Assembly (NCBI RefSeq): GCF_014203665.1 | Contig: NZ_JACHJN010000007.1 | Coordinates: forward strand, 250,059 to 314,058 | Length of the DNA: 64,000 nt | Direction of reading: 5' to 3' | Source: Saccharothrix tamanrassetensis | GTDB lineage: Bacteria; Actinomycetota; Actinomycetes; Mycobacteriales; Pseudonocardiaceae | Translations under genes and position numbers: made by a program | Notes under the pieces: generated by a model | Databases searched by the model: none | Seen by the model: the letters and a program-made list of their open reading frames with translations, nothing else | Told to the model about the DNA's origin: nothing | Part shown: piece after piece, positions 8,902 through 16,515 of the stretch | How the letters are laid out: each line of letters opens with the position of its first letter | Position numbering within the stretch: the first letter of the stretch is position 1

Positions 8902-9007
8902 CGTCCTCCTCCCCCTGCACCGGGTAGGAAGGACGGTAGGTCGGGAGGGGGACGGATTCTTGACTCTCCCTGCCAGGCTCGCGACGTGCGCGAACCCGGC
9001 GTGCGGC

Positions 9008-9649
9008 TCAGTCCACAGTGGATGCGCGGAACCCGCGTGCGGCGGTCGCGCCGGCCGCCGCGTCCCACCCGGTGGCACCGACGACCGCCGCCACGTGCTC
9101 CTCGGTGACGTCACCGTCCGCCGCGATCAGCGCACCGACCGCGTCCGGGTCGGGCGCGGCGCCGGCGAGGCCGGGCGCGTCCTGCGCGAACTCCGTGATG
9201 AGCTCCCGGCACCGCCGGTCGTCGGCGGCCGGCAGGTTCACCGAGTCGAACCCGTCGTCCAGGTCGTACGGGGCGCGACGCCACACGCCGTCCTCGAACC
9301 CGTACACGAAGCCGACCCACGAGCCCTGTTCCAACGCCGTGCGGACCGGTGGAGCCCACCACTCGGGCGCACCGGCCAACAGGTCCGTCTCCGGCTCCTC
9401 GAAGTACTCCGCAGCGGTCGAGTAGTACGTCTCGGAGTACTCGTGGTCGTGGCCGATCAACACCGCGCGCCCACCGCCGACGTGGTGCAGGTCGGCCCAG
9501 TTGCCGCCGCCGTCGTCGTAGTGCCAGACCGTTCCGTCGGCGTGACAGCTGTCGGCCCATCCCCGTGCCGCGCAGACCGCCGCGAACGCCGCCCACCTCC
9601 CGCGCATCCACGCGGGCTCCGGCAGATCCACGACGACGAGCCCCACCAC
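9008..9649 (-). CDS. Conserved hypothetical protein
   Basis: 213 aa with no recognisable catalytic motif or signal peptide. It opens VGLVVVDLPEPAWMRGRWAAF and contains the aromatic/acidic stretch GHDHEYSETYYSTAAEYFEEPETDLL followed by WWAPPV. Similar proteins occur in streptomycetes without known function, as I recall. It starts at one of two consecutive GTG codons, shows no clear operon partner and is flanked by about 100 bp on each side. The acidic, tryptophan-rich composition suggests a soluble cytoplasmic protein. Confidence 0.75.
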   Translation of the reverse strand: MVGLVVVDLPEPAWMRGRWAAFAAVCAARGWADSCHADGTVWHYDDGGGNWADLHHVGGGRAVLIGHDHEYSETYYSTAAEYFEEPETDLLAGAPEWWAPPVRTALEQGSWVGFVYGFEDGVWRRAPYDLDDGFDSVNLPAADDRRCRELITEFAQDAPGLAGAAPDPDAVGALIAADGDVTEEHVAAVVGATGWDAAAGATAARGFRASTVD

Positions 9650-9754
9650 GGCCTCCGGTTCGAGACGGACGATCGACCGAACCAGCCTAGACCCGTGAGG
9701 TCGCCCGTCGAGCCGGACCGCCGAGTGCCGGCTCGGTGACCGGTCTCCACCTGA

Positions 9755-10963
9755 CTACAGCTCGGAGTCGGCCGGACTCCCGGTGGTCCGGATGCCCGAC
9801 CGGCTCCGGTCGGGGCCGGGCAGCGGGTAGTCGGGCAGGTCGGGGTCGGTGGCGAACCAGTCGGTCGACTTGAGCAGCAGCGAGAGCACCAGCCGCGAGT
9901 TGAACACCCGGTTCCGCAACCGGATCCGGGCCCGGCTGCGCGGTGCGAGGAACGGCCCGGCGTTGGCCTTGCGGGCGACCTTCGCGAGGCCGCGCAGCCG
10001 TTCTCCGTACCGGCGGAACGCCACCCGGTGGTCGCCGTCGGCCGCCTGCAACTCGCCGGCCAGCACGTAGGCGCCGACCACCGCCAGCCCCGTGCCGAAA
10101 CCGCCCAGCGTGTTGCCGTAGCCGGCGTCGCCGAGCAGCACCACCCGTCCCCTGGCGCAGTGGTCCACCTCGACGCGGCTGATCGAGTCCAGGTGGATCG
10201 ACGTCGCACCGGACATCGCGTCCACCAGTTCCGGCAACCGCCACCCGCCGCCCCGGAACGCCGAGCGCAGGATCTCCCGCTGCGCCGCCGTGTCGTACCG
10301 GTCGTAGGTCAGCTCGTCGGACGCGAACACGAAGAACGCCGGCGCTTTCGGACCGCCGACCGCCGCCAGCCGGCCGGGCTCGTTGTACATCACCGGCTCG
10401 CCGCCCAGGTCCCCCAGGTCGGCCAGCGCGTAGTAGTGACCCAGGAACCGCACGTGGTCCTCCTCCGGACCGAACGCCAGCCGCCGCACCGCGGAGTGGA
10501 TCCCGTCCGCGCCCACCACGAGGTCGAACGTGCGTGGCGCGGCGCGTTCGAAGGTGACGTGCACGCCGTCGGCGGTCTCGGTCAGGGAGGTCGCGGAGTC
10601 GCCGAACACGTACTCGCAGGCGTGCGCGGTCTTCTCGTGCAGCAGGGCCGCGAGGTCGCCCCGCCGGATCTCGACGTCGCCGCCGGTGAACGCGCCGGGG
10701 ATGACGGCCAGTTCCCGGCCGTGCTCGTCGACGATCGTCTGGTCGACGCCGCCGGTCTGGCGGGCGCGCACGTCGTCCAGCAGTCCCATGCGTTCGAGCA
10801 CCCGGCGGTGGGTCGGGCCCTTGAAGTCGACGGCCTGCCCGCCGGGGCGGGGCTCGGACGCCTTCTCCACGACGGTGACCGCGCAGCCGAGCAGGTGCAG
10901 CCAGTGGGCGAGGGCGGGGCCGGCGATGCCCGCGCCGGAGATGAGGACCGTGGTGTTCTTCAT
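9755..10963 (-). CDS. FAD-dependent aromatic/polyketide-type monooxygenase
   Basis: 402 aa of the p-hydroxybenzoate hydroxylase fold. The FAD-binding motif ISGAGIAGPALAHWLHLLG is at the N terminus, the DG motif region reads DLVVGADGIHSAVRRLAFG, and the second FAD/ribose motif reads GRVVLLGDAGYGNTLGGFGTGLAV. TetX, rifampicin monooxygenase and polyketide hydroxylases share this architecture, so detoxification or tailoring are both possible. It lies 62 nt downstream of an AfsR-type regulator on the same strand and may be controlled by it. No ribosome site precedes the ATG at 10963; an ATG four codons upstream is the alternative. Confidence 0.85.
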   Translation of the reverse strand: MKNTTVLISGAGIAGPALAHWLHLLGCAVTVVEKASEPRPGGQAVDFKGPTHRRVLERMGLLDDVRARQTGGVDQTIVDEHGRELAVIPGAFTGGDVEIRRGDLAALLHEKTAHACEYVFGDSATSLTETADGVHVTFERAAPRTFDLVVGADGIHSAVRRLAFGPEEDHVRFLGHYYALADLGDLGGEPVMYNEPGRLAAVGGPKAPAFFVFASDELTYDRYDTAAQREILRSAFRGGGWRLPELVDAMSGATSIHLDSISRVEVDHCARGRVVLLGDAGYGNTLGGFGTGLAVVGAYVLAGELQAADGDHRVAFRRYGERLRGLAKVARKANAGPFLAPRSRARIRLRNRVFNSRLVLSLLLKSTDWFATDPDLPDYPLPGPDRSRSGIRTTGSPADSEL

Positions 10964-11025
10964 GGCCGAGAGCATCGGGGGGCGCGTCGACACTCCGTCG
11001 ACAGTCCGCTGACAGCGGCTGTCGG

Positions 11026-14000
11026 TCACACCCCGAGGGCTGTCAGCGCCTCGTCCCGGCTCATCGCCGCACCCCGCGCGTACGCCTCGGCGAACACCTC
11101 CGCCCCGACCAGCGCCCGTGCCCCGTCGGCCACCCGTGCCGCGTCCGGATCGCCCACCTCGGCCGTGCCGCGCAACGCCACCGCCGTGCCCAGCAGCAAC
11201 GCCGCCCGGTCGGCCGCACCGTCCAGCAGCGCCAGCCCGGCCCGGCCCTCCACGACCGCGGCCAGCTCGGTCGCCAGCGCCGGACTGCGCACCACGGCCA
11301 ACGCCTCGTCGTGCCACCGCGCCGCCTCGTCGCGGTCCCCGGACAGCTCCGCCAGCCGGGCCGACGCGGTGAGCGCCCGAGCCGTCATCCACGGCGCGCC
11401 GCCCTCCTCCGCCCGCGCCCGGCCGATCAGGTCGGCGGCGAGCCGCAGGTCGCCGCGCAGCCGCGCGACCTCGCCGAGCCCGAGCACGGCTTCCGCCGCG
11501 GGCCGGGCGAACAGCGCGGCGGCACGCGTGAACTGGGCGTGCGCCGCCGCCAGGTCGCCCTGCCGGATCAGGCACCGCCCCCGGTGGCAGTGCAGTTCAG
11601 CGCACTCCTCGGTGGCGCCGAGCACCTCGAACAGGCCGAGCGCCTCGTCCCACCGTTCGTGCGCCGAGGCCCACTCGCCCCGCCACCCCGCGAGCTGCGC
11701 CAGCCAGTCCGACGACTGGGCGGTGCCCCACCGCTCGCCGAGCACCCGGAACGCGTCCAACGCCTCCCGCATCCCCCGCTCGCCCTCGGCCGGCGCCCCG
11801 CGCATCACCGCGAGCAACGCGCTGCTGAACCGGCCGAGCGCGGCGTTCCACGGGTCGTCGCCCAGCAGTCGGCCGGCGTCGGCCGCGAGGTCGTCGGGCG
11901 GTCCGGCGACCATGCCCCACAACGCCAGCCCGAACGGGTACCGCATCTCCCGCGTCGCCACGAGCCGCCGCGCCCGGCTCCAGTGCCCGGCGGCGGGCCG
12001 CGGCCGGGCGTGCACGACGCAGCTGACGTACTCCTCCTCCAGCCCCTCGGGCACGTCGCCGTCGAGCAGGGCGGCAGCGGCCTCCCCCACCTGTCCCCGC
12101 CGTCCGCTCAGCCACCAGTACGCGGCGAGCGCCGCCACCAGCCGCATACCGGTCTCGCGGTCCGCCCACCGCAGCGCCGCCATCAGGTCGTCGTGCTCGG
12201 CGGACAGGCGCGCCAGCCACGTCAACTGCTCGGCGCCGCGCAGGTGCGGGTCGGCGCGGCGGGCCAGTGCCAGGTAGTAGGCCGCGTGCCTGCGGCGCAG
12301 CTCGTCCTGTTCGCCGGCCTCCTCCAGGCGTTGCGCGCAGAACAGCCGGATCGTGTGGGACATCCGGTAGCGCCCGTCGACCACGGTCACCAGCGAGCGG
12401 TCCACGAGATCGGCGAGCACGTCGTCCTCGTCCCCGCAGACCTCCTCCACGGCGGCGAGGGACGCGGCACCGGCGAACACCGAGAACCGGCGCGCCAACC
12501 GGCGCTCCCGTCCGCCCAGCAGATCCCAGCTCCAGGCGACGACCGCGTGCAGCGTGCGGTGCCGCTCGGCCGCCGTGCGATCCCCTCGCGACAGCAGCCG
12601 GAACCGGCCGTGGCCGGCCAGCCGTTCGGCGATCTCGGCGACCGTGAACTGACGCAGCCGGGCGGCGGCCAGCTCGATGGCCAGCGGCAGGCCGTCCAGG
12701 GCAGCGCAGATCGCCGCCACCGCGTCCACCGTGGACCCGTCGACCGCGAACCCGGGCCGCACCGCCGCCGCACGGTCCGCGAACAGCCGGACCGCCGGGG
12801 CCTGCGACACGTCCGGCGCGGCGGTGGCCAGGGGTTCCAGCGGCAGCAGCGTCTCGCCGGTCAGGCCCAGCGGCTCACGGCTCGTGGCGAGGACCCGGAG
12901 GCGGGGGCACCGGGTGAGCAGCGCGCGGACCAACGCGGCGACAGCACCGACCACGTGCTCGCAGTTGTCCAGCACCAGCAGCAGGTCCTGGTCGAGCGCG
13001 GCGACCAGCCGTTCCACCGGATCGGCGGGGCCGGGCCGGAACCCCGACTCGCGCAGCCCCGACGCGGCCAGCACGGCCAGCGGCACGGCGTCGCCCGCGT
13101 CGGCGGCGTCGGCGGCGGCGTCCAGCGCGGACAGGTCGACGAAGCAGGCGTCCGGACCGGCGGACTCGACCGCCAACCGGGTCTTGCCCGTGCCACCCGG
13201 CCCGAACACCGTGACCAGGCGGGCTCGCTCGGCCGCCAGCCTCGCCAGCTCCGCCTCCCGTCCGACGAAACTGGTGAGCTGGGCCGGCGGCACCCGCCGC
13301 ACGACCGGGACCGGCTGCTCGGCCCGCAGCACCGCGAGGTGGGCGGCGGCCAGGCCGGGCGTCGGGTCCGCCCCCAGCTCGTCCGCCAGCAGCCGGCGCG
13401 CGCGCTCGAACTCGGCCAGCGCCTCCGCCGTGCGCCCCTCGGCGTGCAGCGCCCGGACCAACTGCTCGCGGAACCGCTCGCGCAGCGGGTGCTGCTCCAC
13501 CAGCGACCGCAGCCGGGCCACCGGACTGCCGTCGCCCGCGGCCAGCTCGGCGTCGACCAGGTCCTCGGTCACCGCCAGCTTCAGCTCCTCCAGCCGTGCC
13601 GCCGAGGCGTCGCCGTGCGGCAGGTCGGCCAGCGCCGGCCCACGCCACAGCCCCAGCGCTTCCCGGAGGACGGCCACCGCCTCGGGGGCGCGACCGGCCG
13701 CCAGCGACCGCCGTCCGTCGCGCGCGAGGCGCTCGAACACGTGGACGTCCACGTCGTCCGGCCGCACGGCGATCCGGTAGCCGCCGCCGGAGAACTCGAC
13801 CAGCCCGCCGAGCGCCCGCCGCAGCCGCGACACCTGCGCCTGCACGGCGTTCGCCGCCTCGGCCGGCGGGTCGTCCCCGTACTGGCCCGCGACCAACCGC
13901 GCCAGACCGACCGGGCGGCCGGGGTCCAGCAGCAGCATCACCAGCACCGCACGCGGCCTCGGCCCGCCGACGTGGACGACCGCCCCGTCCGCCGACCGCA

Positions 14001-14031
14001 CCTCCACCGGGCCGAGCACGCTGAACTCCAC
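11026..14031 (-). CDS. AfsR/SARP-family regulator with BTAD and NB-ARC ATPase domains
   Basis: 1001 aa. Residues 1-95 form an OmpR-like winged helix (MEFSVLGPVEVRSADG...PRPRAVLVMLLLDPGRPVGLARLV), about 95-245 the bacterial transcriptional activation domain (ERLARDGRRSLAAGRAPEAVAVL...), then an NB-ARC/AAA module with Walker A GPGGTGKTRLA and Walker B LLLVLDNCEHV, and a C-terminal helical repeat region. Such proteins integrate a signal through the ATPase and repeats and activate target promoters. The GTG start gives the expected N terminus. The FAD monooxygenase gene directly downstream is a likely target or partner. Confidence 0.9.
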   Translation of the reverse strand: MEFSVLGPVEVRSADGAVVHVGGPRPRAVLVMLLLDPGRPVGLARLVAGQYGDDPPAEAANAVQAQVSRLRRALGGLVEFSGGGYRIAVRPDDVDVHVFERLARDGRRSLAAGRAPEAVAVLREALGLWRGPALADLPHGDASAARLEELKLAVTEDLVDAELAAGDGSPVARLRSLVEQHPLRERFREQLVRALHAEGRTAEALAEFERARRLLADELGADPTPGLAAAHLAVLRAEQPVPVVRRVPPAQLTSFVGREAELARLAAERARLVTVFGPGGTGKTRLAVESAGPDACFVDLSALDAAADAADAGDAVPLAVLAASGLRESGFRPGPADPVERLVAALDQDLLLVLDNCEHVVGAVAALVRALLTRCPRLRVLATSREPLGLTGETLLPLEPLATAAPDVSQAPAVRLFADRAAAVRPGFAVDGSTVDAVAAICAALDGLPLAIELAAARLRQFTVAEIAERLAGHGRFRLLSRGDRTAAERHRTLHAVVAWSWDLLGGRERRLARRFSVFAGAASLAAVEEVCGDEDDVLADLVDRSLVTVVDGRYRMSHTIRLFCAQRLEEAGEQDELRRRHAAYYLALARRADPHLRGAEQLTWLARLSAEHDDLMAALRWADRETGMRLVAALAAYWWLSGRRGQVGEAAAALLDGDVPEGLEEEYVSCVVHARPRPAAGHWSRARRLVATREMRYPFGLALWGMVAGPPDDLAADAGRLLGDDPWNAALGRFSSALLAVMRGAPAEGERGMREALDAFRVLGERWGTAQSSDWLAQLAGWRGEWASAHERWDEALGLFEVLGATEECAELHCHRGRCLIRQGDLAAAHAQFTRAAALFARPAAEAVLGLGEVARLRGDLRLAADLIGRARAEEGGAPWMTARALTASARLAELSGDRDEAARWHDEALAVVRSPALATELAAVVEGRAGLALLDGAADRAALLLGTAVALRGTAEVGDPDAARVADGARALVGAEVFAEAYARGAAMSRDEALTALGV

Positions 14032-14115
14032 AGAGGTGATTCTCCCGCCCCTCCGACCGGGAATCGTCGTACCCCTGCCGCCGGGTCCGCGCCGACCCGG
14101 CCACGGGCATGTGCC

Positions 14116-14173
14116 GGCCGGCGTCCGTGGCTGCGCCTGCCGGCGACCGCGCAGGCGCGGCAGGGCGCCGGCC
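14116..14173 (-). terminator. Two-tier hairpin after the ATPase-GNAT-HTH gene
   Basis: Outer arms GGCCGGCG (14116-14123) and CGCCGGCC (14166-14173) enclose inner arms GCGCCTGC (14133-14140) and GCAGGCGC (14151-14158). It lies just downstream of the stop at 14182, so it is a likely terminator. Confidence 0.5.
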
Positions 14174-14181
14174 GACGCGGC

Positions 14182-16044
14182 TCACGACTCCCGGAACAAC
14201 GCCAGCAGCCGTTGTGCGAGCAGGTTCAGGCCGTGGTCGAGCCGCCGGAAGTAGGTCGCCCGGCTCAGGTGCAGTCGGTTCGCCACGCCGAGGTGGTCGG
14301 ACCGCCGCCGCACGTAGTACGCGTGCATGATCTGCCCGGCCTGTGCGGTAGGCGTGTCCTGCGCGGCGGCGAGTTCCGTGATGGCGGCCGTCAACACCGC
14401 GTGCAGTTCCTCGGCCGTGGGGGTGGCCGCCGACGTCAACAACGGGCTGCGCGCCAGCCGGCCGCTGTCGTGGAGGTGTTCCAGCGCCCGCCGCACCTCC
14501 GCCACGCACCACCGCAGGTCGGGCTGTGCCGACCCGGTCAGCCCGGTCGCGGCGATCCGGTCCAGCCACGACGCCACGCTGTCCGGCGTCGGGAACCCCA
14601 GGTGGTGGATCTCGGACTGCCGCCCGCAGTCGTACGGGTCGTGCCGCGCGTCGCCCAGGTAGCCGAACCCGAGCCTGCGCACCAGCTGCTGGTACTCCGG
14701 TGACGGCGTCGCGACCACCATCCGCCCCTGGCCGATGCCGTCGGCCAGGATGTGCCGGAGCAGCGCCGCGTGCGCGCCGGGGTCGTCGCAGACCGCCATG
14801 CCGATGAACGTCCCGCCGGTCCGCCCGTCGACCAGGGAACGGGTGTGCTGCTGGGTGACGGGCTCGATCACGCCGACCGCGCGGTCGGTGATCACCGGGG
14901 TGTAGGTCATCCCGAGCGGCCGGTCGTCGGGGCCGCACACCACCCGGAAGCCGTCGGCGGTGTGCCTGAGCCAGCCTTCGAGCAGCCGGTCGCACTTGGC
15001 GGGGTCGTGGCCGCCGCTCCGGGCCCAGTGGTGGACCAGCGCGCCGATGTCGTCGTGGTCGGACGGCCTCGCCCGCCGCACGGCGGGTGCCGGCGGCACG
15101 GGAGGGAACAGCATCCGCTGGATCACCGGGTCGTCGGTGAGGTAGAGCGAGTGCTCGGTGAGCGCACGGCGGCGGCGTTCGTCGGTGGTGGCGGTGAGCA
15201 ACCGCCGGTTGCGGGCCGCCGCCTTGGTGACGGCCGTGCGGTGCGCGACGGGCCTGCGCCAGCGGTGCTTGAGGTCGAGCAGGGTGCGGAACGGTTCGAC
15301 CACGGTCGGTCCGCACTCGGTCGTCGTGACCAGGCTCAAATCGGTGAGGGCGGCGAACCAGTCCGGTCCGTGCGGCGTCTCCACCAGTTCGGCCAGCAGT
15401 TCCTCGTCCCCCCGGCCCACCACGGCCAGCGCCTCCACCAGGTCCCGGTCGGGTCGCTCAGGGTCGAGTCGGGCGAGGATCCCGCGCAGCGCACGGTCCG
15501 CGACCGCGCCCGGCACGTCCGGCGGGGTGGGCGCGAGCAGGGCCAGGCTCAGGCACCGCGCCACCAGCGGCAGGCCGCCCGACAGGCGTTCCACCAGGTC
15601 GAGTCCGGCGGTGACGCCGAGCGACACGGCCAGTTCGCGGATCTCCGCGTCCGTCCACGGTGGGATGTCCACGACGGACACGGCACCGCTCACCGGTCGA
15701 CGGCCGGCCATGACGACGTGCGCCGTCGATCCCGCCCGGTCGAGTTCGTCCCGGAGGACCTCCCGACAACCGGGCAGGTCGACGCCGTCGACGAAGAGGA
15801 CCGGTCGCGCGGTGTCGAGCAGGCGGCGGATGGTGGCCGGGAGGTCACCCCGCCCCGGCTCGACGACCGGTTCCCCTCCGGCGAGTGCGGTGAGGACGGT
15901 GGTCTTGCCGGCCCCGAGCGGACCGACGAGGCCGATCACGGTCGGCTGCTCCGCCTCGGCGAGCAGTGCCGCCACCCGGTCCCGCACGGCCGCCTGCCCG
16001 GCGTTGGGCAGCACGGCGGCGGACGCCGTCCTCGACGAAGCCAT
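14182..16044 (-). CDS. ATPase-GNAT-HTH multidomain regulatory protein
   Basis: 620 aa with three regions. An N-terminal P-loop ATPase has Walker A GLVGPLGAGKTTVLTALAG near residue 40 and a Walker B-like VLFVDGVDL near residue 95, with a TWI-like helical tail. The middle (about 325-500) begins VRRARPSDHDDIGALVHHWARSGG and looks like a GNAT acyltransferase fold. The C-terminal part holds a helix-turn-helix reading SDHLGVANRLHLSRATYFRRLDHGL. It resembles STAND-type signal-transducing regulators. No target is evident. It stands alone between the two AfsR-type genes and a small secreted protein gene. The GNAT call is by pattern only. Confidence 0.65.
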   Translation of the reverse strand: MASSRTASAAVLPNAGQAAVRDRVAALLAEAEQPTVIGLVGPLGAGKTTVLTALAGGEPVVEPGRGDLPATIRRLLDTARPVLFVDGVDLPGCREVLRDELDRAGSTAHVVMAGRRPVSGAVSVVDIPPWTDAEIRELAVSLGVTAGLDLVERLSGGLPLVARCLSLALLAPTPPDVPGAVADRALRGILARLDPERPDRDLVEALAVVGRGDEELLAELVETPHGPDWFAALTDLSLVTTTECGPTVVEPFRTLLDLKHRWRRPVAHRTAVTKAAARNRRLLTATTDERRRRALTEHSLYLTDDPVIQRMLFPPVPPAPAVRRARPSDHDDIGALVHHWARSGGHDPAKCDRLLEGWLRHTADGFRVVCGPDDRPLGMTYTPVITDRAVGVIEPVTQQHTRSLVDGRTGGTFIGMAVCDDPGAHAALLRHILADGIGQGRMVVATPSPEYQQLVRRLGFGYLGDARHDPYDCGRQSEIHHLGFPTPDSVASWLDRIAATGLTGSAQPDLRWCVAEVRRALEHLHDSGRLARSPLLTSAATPTAEELHAVLTAAITELAAAQDTPTAQAGQIMHAYYVRRRSDHLGVANRLHLSRATYFRRLDHGLNLLAQRLLALFRES

Positions 16045-16148
16045 GGCGTGACCCCCACCCTGGTTGCGGATCCCGTGCCGACTTGTAGTCGGTGAAAGCC
16101 GAACGGGTGAACGGTTTACGCCAGAGTCACACTAATGGGGCAAGCGTC

Positions 16149-16184
16149 GGTCACTCGGGCAGGCGAGGGGCTGCCCGAGTGACC
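16149..16184 (-). terminator. 14-bp hairpin terminator of the small secreted protein gene
   Basis: Perfect arms GGTCACTCGGGCAG (16149-16162) and CTGCCCGAGTGACC (16171-16184) with an 8-nt loop, beginning 9 nt beyond the stop at 16193. Confidence 0.85.
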
Positions 16185-16192
16185 ACCTCTGC

Positions 16193-16423
16193 CTACTCGC
16201 AGACGTAGATGTGCACCACGCGCCCGTCGGAGAACTGGAACCACCCGGCGTACCGGCACCCGGCCGCCAGGGCGCTCACCCGGCCGTCCTCGGTGGCCGG
16301 CACGACGACGACCTTGCCGCCCGACTCGGCCACCGGGGCGGCCGAAGCGGGCGCCCCCGCGAACAGCAGTGCGCCCATGGCCACCGCGCCCGCGATCACT
16401 GCGTTGCGAACAGTACGGAACAT
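16193..16423 (-). CDS. Small secreted protein of unknown function
   Basis: 76 aa. The N terminus MFRTVRNAVIAGAVAMGALL is a Sec signal peptide with likely cleavage after APASA, leaving a mature peptide of about 45 residues that contains two cysteines (GCRYAGWFQF and a terminal IYVCE), so one disulfide is possible. The ATG at 16423 follows GAGGG; an earlier in-frame ATG lacks a site. It is monocistronic, with its own strong terminator, between two regulator genes. Function is unknown; signalling peptide, inhibitor or envelope component are all open. Confidence 0.75.
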   Translation of the reverse strand: MFRTVRNAVIAGAVAMGALLFAGAPASAAPVAESGGKVVVVPATEDGRVSALAAGCRYAGWFQFSDGRVVHIYVCE

Positions 16424-16515
16424 TCGAACCCTCTTCCCTGCGGTCATCACGCCTGTTGACGTCCGACAGCGGGGACGTTATGCCGACGGCCGTCCGCCGG
16501 AGTCTCACGAGAGTC

